This document shows positions 59,901 to 64,000 of a stretch of 64,000 nt of DNA, piece after piece; positions within the stretch are counted from its first letter, which is position 1; the number at the start of each line of letters is the position of its first letter. Below the pieces are notes generated by a model. That model was not told the DNA's origin. It did no database searches and saw only the letters and a list, made by a program, of their open reading frames with translations. Source of the stretch: Ixodes scapularis (taxonomy: Eukaryota > Arthropoda > Arachnida > Ixodida > Ixodidae). The translations under genes and the position numbers were made by a program. The stretch spans positions 172,914,995 through 172,978,994 of the forward strand of contig NW_024609835.1 of assembly GCF_016920785.2 (NCBI RefSeq). Reading direction: 5' to 3'.

Positions 59901-59998
59901 CTCGTGCTACTACATCCACGCCAAGATGTCGCAACAGCACCGCAACCGCGTGTTCCACGACTTCCGCGCCGGCCTCTGCAGGAACCTAGTGTGCTCCG
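44910..59998 (+). CDS. DDX6: DDX6/Me31B-type DEAD-box ATP-dependent RNA helicase, 8 coding exons, 3' end beyond window
   Basis: Cytoplasmic RNA helicase of P-bodies and germ granules; the family represses translation and links deadenylation to decapping. Eight exons join in frame at GT-AG junctions (71, 73, 235, 144, 95, 123, 129 and 181 nt; 350 complete residues). Seen in order: N-terminal conserved block DVTDTKGNEFEDF (49-61), Q motif around GWEKPSPIQ (75-83), Walker A AKNGTGKT (100-107), Ia PTRELALQ (132-139), TTGG (158-161), TPGR (181-184), DEAD (205-208, split between exons 5 and 6), SAT (236-238), PYEINLM and SIIFCN of the second RecA lobe, and VFHDFR. The family is usually about 430-480 residues, so motifs V and VI lie in downstream exons; I see no candidate for them up to 64000. 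The N-terminal tail (48 residues before DVTD) is short compared with vertebrates. The ATG has A at -3; its exon is open upstream to the acceptor, so an upstream coding exon cannot be excluded. Introns 3-7 each contain a snoRNA. Confidence 0.95.
45364..45477. repeat. Dispersed repeat, copy 2, with adjoining palindrome
   Basis: 45364-45442 is related to 36050-36130. Directly after it, 45441-45477 forms a hairpin with 12-bp arms GGCTGGTTTGTC and a 13-base loop. Lies in DDX6 intron 1, just before the piggyBac element. Confidence 0.7.
45511..46536 (-). mobile_element. piggyBac transposon, 1.0-kb internal-deletion derivative
   Basis: Perfect 13-bp inverted ends CCCCTTGCCTACT / AGTAGGCAAGGGG lie between TTAA sites (45507-45510, 46537-46540). 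The interior reads on the - strand as the start of a piggyBac transposase. Sits in intron 1 of DDX6, antisense to it. Confidence 0.93.
45561..46291 (-). pseudogene. piggyBac transposase, N-terminal fragment
   Basis: Begins MSSARRSALTDEDIQRLLF, then an acidic Ser/Asp-rich tract, a W-x-W motif and FVEAPGVSARVQ, then after a frameshift near 45860 TTPDEIKAYFALCIIMTQVK, all hallmarks of the piggyBac N-terminal half (PGBD4-like). The DDD catalytic core and Cys-rich tail are gone; the last 40 codons do not match the family as I know it. Confidence 0.85.
46541..46703. mobile_element. 163-bp palindromic MITE abutting the piggyBac element
   Basis: CCAATTCGTCTGGGCCCGCA (from 46544) is inverted at 46681-46702. 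It starts exactly at the right TTAA of the piggyBac insertion. Confidence 0.65.
48395..49656 (+). mobile_element. pogo/Tigger-like DNA transposon relic
   Basis: Left end CAGTAGAATCCCATTATAA and right end complement GAGTAGAAACCCTTTACAG are similar inverted termini of pogo type; TTATAGTAAAA words recur near the left end. Between them a damaged frame near 49125-49230 reads with ...LLEWF and DFEASDGWSESFK, resembling the CENP-B-type DNA-binding domain of pogo transposases. The microsatellite 48804-48905 lies inside. Confidence 0.6.
48804..48905. repeat. (GGA)n then (GGGA)n microsatellite
   Basis: About 12 GGA units (48804-48840) pass into 16 GGGA units (48841-48905), in DDX6 intron 1. Confidence 0.95.
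50057..50129 (+). CDS. DDX6: DDX6 coding exon 2
   Basis: Acceptor TTTTTTGCAG, donor TCG|GTAAGT. Encodes DVVDEGGWKAKLVIPPRDMR followed by KKTS, the counterpart of the DDX6 W-K-x-x-L-x-x-PP-K/R-D segment just before the helicase core. The phase joins exon 1 directly to exon 3. A further small exon inside the 5-kb intron 1 is possible but not needed for frame. Confidence 0.88.
50679..51825. mobile_element. hAT-like non-autonomous element in DDX6 intron 2
   Basis: Left TAGGGGTGTGACATCTGCGC and right complement CAGGGGTGAGACAGGTG are hAT-type ends; CTGCGCC and CTGCTCC words repeat near left and right ends respectively. No convincing 8-bp duplication. Confidence 0.55.
51899..52133 (+). CDS. DDX6: DDX6 coding exon 3 (Q motif and Walker A)
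   Basis: Acceptor GTCTTGCAG, donor CAAG|GTGGGT. Encodes residues 49-126 from DVTDTKGNEFEDF through GWEKPSPIQ and AKNGTGKT to DHIQ. The codons are rich in third-position C/G, unlike the AT-rich flanking introns, which marks the exon edges clearly. Confidence 0.97.
52968..53250. mobile_element. Foldback MITE in DDX6 intron 3
   Basis: Arms of about 115 bp: left includes GGGAAGATGCATTGGTGGAT, right includes ATCCACCAATAGATCTTCC. The centre is an A-rich spacer. Confidence 0.7.
53261..53946. mobile_element. TTAA-flanked MITE in DDX6 intron 3
   Basis: Ends GGGGGGACATGGGTCCTTGG and CCAAGACCAGTGTTCCCCC, TTAA at 53257-53260 and 53947-53950. 686 bp, no coding frame. Confidence 0.8.
54879..54957 (+). 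ncRNA. Intronic C/D-box snoRNA, U38-like (copy A, DDX6 intron 3)
   Basis: A perfect terminal stem CTGCACA/TGTGCAG (54879-54885, 54951-54957) encloses C box GTGATGA (54887-54893) and D box CTGA (54946-54949). The guide CAGTTCTGCTA (54901-54911) is followed by a degenerate D' box CAGA (54912-54915) and a C'-like CTGACGA (54923-54929). Box C/D RNAs bind fibrillarin, NOP56/58 and 15.5K and direct 2'-O-methylation of the base paired five positions upstream of D or D'. The guide complements the rRNA stretch GCAGAACUGG, predicting the A of GCA as target, as for SNORD38/snR61. The second guide, before box D, reads CAAATACCAAACCT. The RNA lies about 90 nt upstream of exon 4, typical for splicing-dependent snoRNA release. 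Confidence 0.88.
55047..55190 (+). CDS. DDX6: DDX6 coding exon 4 (motifs Ia and GG)
   Basis: Acceptor GTGTTTCAG, donor AACG|GTAGGT. Encodes AMAIVPTRELALQTSQICIE through TTGGTNLKDDIMRIYEN. It starts with two bases completing an Ala codon and ends with one base of a Val codon, matching the flanking exons. Confidence 0.97.
55527..55605 (+). ncRNA. Intronic C/D-box snoRNA, U38-like (copy B, DDX6 intron 4)
   Basis: Same architecture and length (79 nt) as copy A: stem CTGCACA/TGTGCAG (55527-55533, 55599-55605), C box GTGATGA (55535-55541), guide CAGTTCTGCTA (55549-55559) with D' CAGA, C'-like CTGACGA (55571-55577), D box CTGA (55594-55597). The boxes and stem are kept while the second guide has diverged (CTTGTACCAACCCT against CAAATACCAAACCT). 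This is the pattern of a functional duplicate. Unlike copy A it sits close to the upstream exon. Confidence 0.87.
55948..57730. mobile_element. 1.8-kb TIR element in DDX6 intron 4 (tentative)
   Basis: ATTAGCCCCGAGA and its exact complement TCTCGGGGCTAAT bound the segment; both subterminal regions contain GTGACGTCACG-like words (55992-56003, 57656-57667). No transposase frame recognised. Confidence 0.5.
57957..58051 (+). CDS. DDX6: DDX6 coding exon 5 (TPGR, first half of DEAD)
   Basis: Acceptor GTACGCAG, donor GATGAG|GTACGT. Encodes VHVIIATPGRILDLMEKRVA through MLILDE. The intron that follows splits the DEAD box between DE and AD in phase 0. Confidence 0.97.
58113..58201 (+). ncRNA. Intronic C/D-box snoRNA, U38-like (copy C, DDX6 intron 5)
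   Basis: Terminal stem GGTTGCTT/AAGCAACC (58113-58120, 58194-58201), C box ATGATGA (58123-58129), D' box CTGA (58152-58155) directly after GTCAGTTCTGCTA, and D box CTGA (58189-58192). The guide before box D, ACTTCTCCACTTC, complements GAAGUGGAGAAGU, which resembles a conserved large-subunit rRNA segment I know as GAAGUGGAGAAGGG. The terminal stem has a different sequence from copies A and B yet still pairs perfectly, which argues for selection on RNA structure. Confidence 0.88.
58709..58831 (+). CDS. DDX6: DDX6 coding exon 6 (second half of DEAD, SAT)
   Basis: Acceptor CCTTTTCAG, donor ATG|GTGAGC. Forty-one codons, ADKLLSQDF to TVEQFM, containing the SAT motif in LLYSATFP that couples ATP hydrolysis to unwinding. 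Confidence 0.97.
58871..59055. repeat. Hairpin-rich repeat in DDX6 intron 6
   Basis: Two 30-bp arms (58954-58983 and 59008-59037) share CCACCATCTATGAGCGACGG, with AGCGGAGCTGT/ACAGCTCCGCT outside them. It lies about 50 bases upstream of snoRNA copy D. Confidence 0.7.
59101..59179 (+). ncRNA. Intronic C/D-box snoRNA, U38-like (copy D, DDX6 intron 6)
   Basis: C box CTGATGA (59109-59115, C instead of the usual purine at position 1), D' box CTGA (59137-59140) after GTCAGTTCTGCTA, C'-like TTGACGG (59149-59155), D box CTGA (59170-59173). The terminal stem is weak: TTGTT against AACAG with an offset. The second guide is ACACATACAATTCA. It is the least regular copy and may be decaying, but the D' guide is intact. 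Confidence 0.72.
59261..59389 (+). CDS. DDX6: DDX6 coding exon 7
   Basis: Acceptor CGCTCCGCAG, donor AAG|GTAAGC. Forty-three codons, KKHLHSPYEINLMDELTLKG to CLNTLFSK, the linker and start of RecA lobe 2. The block around EINLMDELTLKGVTQYYA is highly characteristic of the DDX6 subfamily. Confidence 0.97.
59442..59534 (+). ncRNA. Intronic C/D-box snoRNA, U38-like (copy E, DDX6 intron 7)
   Basis: Terminal stem GGGTTTGC/GCAAACCC (59442-59449, 59527-59534), C box GTGATGA (59454-59460), D' box CTGA (59483-59486) after GTCAGTTCTGCTA, D box CTGA (59520-59523). The second guide ACTTCTCCACTTC is identical to that of copy C, so C and E form one subfamily and A and B another. Confidence 0.88.
59818..59998 (+). 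CDS. DDX6: DDX6 coding exon 8 (motif IV, last exon in window)
   Basis: Acceptor TCTTTCAG, donor TCCG|GTGAGG. Encodes LQINQSIIFCNSTQRVELLA to RAGLCRNLVCS plus one base. The next exon should begin by completing an Asp codon and continue with motif V; it is not present in the remaining 4 kb, so intron 8 exceeds 4 kb. Confidence 0.96.
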
Positions 59999-60916
59999 GT
60001 GAGGATGCCTCAACCTTCTCGCCGGTTGCCGAGGTTGTGGGAAGAATTTCCTTGGTTCATTTGGTCTCTTGGAGGGCGGCATAGTGTTTGTACAAACACG
60101 ACGCAGATCTCCGACCCGAGTGCGTGACTGATTGTTGCCTTCTGGTTACGTTGGGGACGTCAAGGGTACCTCGGTTGTGGGCTGCTTCTCGGTCGACCTT
60201 TGCTCGCTTAAATCGTGCGGGTGAGGAATGACTGTAATAAGCTTACATGAATCTGTGCCCCAGAGTTTCACCTCTCTACATTTTTATGAAGCCAATAAGT
60301 GCCTAGTTTTATTAGGGATGTGCAAATACTGAGTAGTAGTTATCGAATCGAATATCGAATAAAGAAAAAAAAGCAGAATATTGAATAGTGCTTTTATTTG
60401 TAGGAATTTTTCAAAGTGTGCTGTGAATGAAATTATATGTGCAGAGTAGGCGCCTGGTGCAGAATATGTATCTCGTACGAAACAAAAGCTCAAATGTATG
60501 AAGATTCTGTTAAAAAAAAAAAGCACTTGTTGATGGACATTGGGCACTAAAGATCCAATTTTATGGCTCAAACATAATCTATCTACCCTAAGCGTCGCAA
60601 AAAACCCAAAATTACAGCCACGCGTGCTTTTTTTTAACGTTAAAAGCGCGACATAACATTGCGGCGTGTCCTTTTTTTTATTTATATATTTGAGAAAAGG
60701 GGTGTTTTGCGATATTTGGTCTCGACTTTATGGGAGAAAGGGCACCCGTTATTTTTTTTAATATAAATAAATAGCTGTTAAATCTCAGTAAAGAGGCTTA
60801 AACAATATAATCTCAAGTAAGAAAACAAACGTGGTTAGGTGGTGCAAGTCAGTCCAACTGCCGCTATACATTCATTCCTCCGTCCATCTAGCTTGTTTTA
60901 GAGAGCCTAGATTTAA

Positions 60917-63074
60917 AGGGGCACTGACACATAAAAATCATATTTTTTTTTATTATCCAAAACGAATAAAAACGATGCCGGGACATTACCCTCAAAATTT
61001 GAAATTTGGGAATTCAGTATTTGGAAAGTAAAAAAATAATTTCCAGATGCCGAATTCGAAGTTCCCGCGCGATCCGCGCCGGTGCCTTGACGTCATATAT
61101 GGTGGAGTCCTGAGAGTCCAGAGGCCAGATTCTCAAAGCGAACTTACGACGAAAAAAATGCGTACGACAAATTTGAGAGAAAATCCGTATTCTCGAAACG
61201 AAATTGTCGTAACTTTTGCGCAGGTTACGACAAAATCCTACGACAGCTCCGAAGCTGTCTTACGCACTTTCTACGATCAAATTAACATGGCCGACAACGT
61301 CGCTCAGTTGCTTGGTCGCGACGACCCAACGGACATTTATTTTTCTACCTGCTCTTCTTGCGCGTCCCGACTTCAAGCAGCAAGAAAGAAATGAAGAAGT
61401 ACTTGAAACCGACCACGACGAACATGAACGCTGGATCCAGACACCCGGAAAAGGCAACAAAGGCGACGATCCCACCGACCAAGCGAGCTCGCCAGAATAT
61501 ATAGGCCTAGCAGGCACTCCGACCCGTTCCGGCGCAGCATTGCTCAGACGGTCCTTGGCCAAGACCGTCTGCCCACGACCGGCTGGCTTGCTGAATGGAA
61601 TATGCCCGCGCGACCCTTGTGGACCCTCCCCGTGTGAATAGTTTGATAGCTGAACTAAATTTCAGAGATCAACCGATTCCCCTTATCATCTCGATCACCT
61701 TGTTTTCCGAGGCAGCGGTGACGAACGCTGTGGTCGAAAAGGGACTCCTCGATTCTATCTCCTTGTTTTGTGTGATATAGAGCCCAAATAAACGCCGTAT
61801 GGATTACCTTCGCAACACGGTATGTACACTTTGTTATTAGTATGCCATTTTTAACTGTCGAGCTGTATCAGTTTGTGGGAGCTACGTGATGCCGGTCCAA
61901 CCTTTCTTTGCCGAGTGTCACGTCAGTATCGAGTTGCAATCGTAGAAGATAGGTCCCGAAGCGCTTACCGAAACGCAGTCTGAATCCAGCACTTCGATCA
62001 AACGCATGCGTCCGCTCCGAGTGTGAACAGGTATTTGCGTGACTCTTGCTGACACTCTCGTAGTTCAAACGTATCTTTTTTAACGTCGGCTCACTCCTGC
62101 ATTTCCGAGGCCGCGAGAAACACCGCGGCGGTTTGTTTTCTTCTACGTCGCTTTGCAAACGACTGGCACGGAGCTTTTACCAACGATGACAGTTGTGTTG
62201 ACTTCGTAGCGATCGAGTTTGTAGCAGTCGACGAAGCGTTTAAATCGTATTAGCGTCGATATACCACTGCACGGACACGAACCCCAGACAAGCGGTGGTG
62301 GAAAGGTCGCCCGTGTTTATGAGAATCAGCTTGAGCACTACACATTTACACACAGACAGGACAGGACATACACAGAGCTGTCTATCAACGAGTGGTTAGC
62401 CTGTGTTTGTTATTAAAAATCCACGTGCTCCGAACTATGCCTAGCTCTCTAATTGGTTGTCCGTTTTGCCGAAGACGCCGTTGCCATAGCAACAGCACCG
62501 GAAGTCATCGTTTCTCCGTAAGAGGTCGTAACTTTCCTCCTCTCACTTAAGAACGCGTTTATGAATACCGTTCTCGCCTCATCTTACGATGATCGTAACT
62601 TTACGAACTTCGTAGCTAAGTTGTCGTAGGTAAGAGGTTTTTTATGAATCTGGCCTCAGTTTCTTTCACGACTCCCTGCTGTTGCCAGGGCGACCCAAAG
62701 CGAGGAGGAAAGGAGCGAGCGCCGGCAGACCGGTTTTGAGCGGTGTCGCCCGTTTTCCGTGGGAGGATGCCAATCCTGGAGACGGCACCACAACAAACTC
62801 CCGATTTTTGGTATTTCAAAAAGAAGGGCCGTAGTGCGTTCGCAGTTGCGTTAAAAGACATGTTTTAGGATTGCCGTTATTAAATGTTATAGAGATGTCG
62901 CCTACAAAGCTTCCAAATTTCATGATTCTGGACGTCACGAATCAAAAGAAGTGAGGAGGCTAGGGGGGGGGGAGAATCAAACAGCAAAAATAAAAAGGCG
63001 CGCGCGCAAGTAAATTTTTTTTTCGTTATAAACTAAAAAAAAAAAAATACGACCTTTGGGGTGTCAGTGCCCTT
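60917..63074. mobile_element. TTAA-type MITE, middle of the nest
   Basis: Left AAGGGGCACTGACACATAAA, right complement AAGGGCACTGACACCCCAAA. Left flank TTAA (60913-60916), right flank CTAA (63075-63078), one change from TTAA. Confidence 0.65.
61121..62657 (+). mobile_element. Harbinger-like element, innermost of the nest (tentative)
   Basis: Inverted ends GAGGCCAGATTCTCAAA and GAGGCCAGATTCATAAA, followed inward by TACGAC-rich subterminal words on both sides. A short + strand frame begins MADNVAQLLGRDDPTDIYF (61288) and an unrelated damaged frame ends near 61780. Superfamily is inferred from the style of the ends; no 3-bp duplication is evident. Confidence 0.55.
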
Positions 63075-63939
63075 CTAAAAGAGGGTGTAAGTGAAACTGA
63101 AACCACGGATTGGTCGTAAGTGTGCATGTGTTGTGTAGTTGCGTGGAAAGAAGTGACTCCTGCCAGATTTTTTATCTTTTTGTCACCTTCTCGCTGTTTG
63201 TAATTCGAGCGCGGCTATCGAATGGTTGGAAACACTTGCAAATCTAGGCACACTATTGTTCCGTTTCGTTCTGAATCTGAATTTGCGGCTTGCATTTCCA
63301 AAGAAACGACAACTCAGCTGGTGTCATTGGCGTGGTCGGGTGGTCGTGGTTTTCTTTTTGTTATCTTGCAGTCGCCGATTTCTGTGAGTGCGGCAAGTGT
63401 GTTCTGCAGCGGTGCTTTAATTGGAAACAAGGCCCTTTACCCGTGAAAAGAATTAGGCATGGCACGGAATTCCGGCCTCCCAACAATTCCTCTCTGGAAG
63501 CGGCGCAAACGGGATGTTTCGATTGATTCAAGGTTAGATTGCGTCACGGTCACGAGTAAATCTGCGTGCTGTAAAGTCTGGCGTTCGTTACTTTTCTTTC
63601 TTCTAACCTGCGTGTTAGATTTTTGTGGAATTTTAGGACCAAGAGGTGTTTCTTGCATGGTCTGTCGAATATCACGCGCTAACATCGGGAGAAAAAACGG
63701 GGATTCTTACTTGGGAACTTTCTATTAAATATGAATTCGAGTATTCGCACACCCCTAGTTTTTATTTTGGATGTTTTATATGTACTCCCAACCATGCAAT
63801 TAAGACGGAAGTGGTGCAGTGTTTTATCTTACGGTTTGCATGACGACACAACAACATACTGTCGAAATGAAATGTAAAATTTTTTTAGCAGACTGCAGCA
63901 AAAAACGCGTGATCTGTGTTGAGGTGATCATTAATGCTC

Positions 63940-63962
63940 CGGGTGGCCTAATGGATGAGGCA
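63940..63962 (+). other. tRNA-Arg-like 5' segment at the window edge (possible SINE head)
   Basis: GGGTGGCCTAATGGATGAGG matches the D-arm and A box of animal tRNA-Arg (GTGGCCTAATGGATAAGG). The sequence after it does not continue as a tRNA, so a tRNA-derived SINE or chance match is more likely than a tRNA gene. Confidence 0.35.
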
Positions 63963-64000
63963 GGAAGTAGCCACCTTATAAAAGATGATTCTGCCTGCCT

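Larger units (their letters stand above)
60313..63757. mobile_element. hAT-like element, outermost of a three-level nest
   Basis: Left TAGGGATGTGCAAATACTGA, right CGAGTATTCGCACACCCCTA. The flanks AGTTTTAT (60305-60312) and AGTTTTTAT (63757-63765) differ by one T in a run, compatible with an 8-bp hAT duplication. Lies in DDX6 intron 8. Confidence 0.6.

Noticed and set aside
63940..64000. Complete tRNA-Arg gene at the right edge
   Set aside because: Only the D-arm region matches; no anticodon arm or T arm follows before the window ends.

Overview
The window looks like one arthropod nuclear contig, most likely from a hard tick or another arachnid. Introns are long, genes are sparse, and young and old transposons of many superfamilies are dense. 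The taxonomic call is an inference from the DDX6 residues and the style of the repeats; nothing in the window proves it. No bacterial operons, rRNA genes or CRISPR arrays are present.

The only host protein-coding gene I can support is a DDX6/Me31B-type DEAD-box RNA helicase on the + strand. Its ATG is at 44910. Eight coding exons (44910-44980, 50057-50129, 51899-52133, 55047-55190, 57957-58051, 58709-58831, 59261-59389, 59818-59998) join in frame through GT-AG introns and give 350 residues. The gene runs off the right edge before helicase motifs V and VI.

The main discovery is inside this gene. Each of five consecutive introns (3 to 7) holds one C/D-box snoRNA: 54879-54957, 55527-55605, 58113-58201, 59101-59179 and 59442-59534. 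All five carry the same antisense element, CAGTTCTGCTA, in front of the D' box. It is complementary to the conserved large-subunit rRNA stretch GCAGAACUG, the site served by U38/SNORD38 (snR61 in yeast). An mRNA decay and translational repression helicase therefore appears to host a family of rRNA-methylation guides.

The left part (about 3.8-12.6 kb) is one nested transposon complex on the - strand. A non-LTR retrotransposon with a zinc-knuckle ORF1 and an endonuclease/reverse transcriptase ORF2 was hit three times: by a Bel/Pao LTR element (5777-10194, TSD TTCAC, tRNA-Phe primer site), by a TTAA-flanked MITE (4275-4721), and by an 783-bp foldback element (11696-12478, TSD TGA). Between 12.6 and 43 kb I see no gene. 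That stretch holds a MULE-like element with tandem-repeat ends (15597-16767), a 3-kb terminal-inverted-repeat element (19842-22925), a 2-kb TAA-flanked element (25749-27759), two hAT elements (27893-28894, 31786-32485), TA-flanked foldback MITEs, microsatellites and many short perfect palindromes. DDX6 introns hold a deleted piggyBac (45511-46536), a pogo-like relic (48395-49656), hAT-like and TTAA-flanked MITEs, and GGA/GGGA microsatellites. Downstream of exon 8 lies a three-level nest (60313-63757) of hAT-like, TTAA MITE and Harbinger-like elements.
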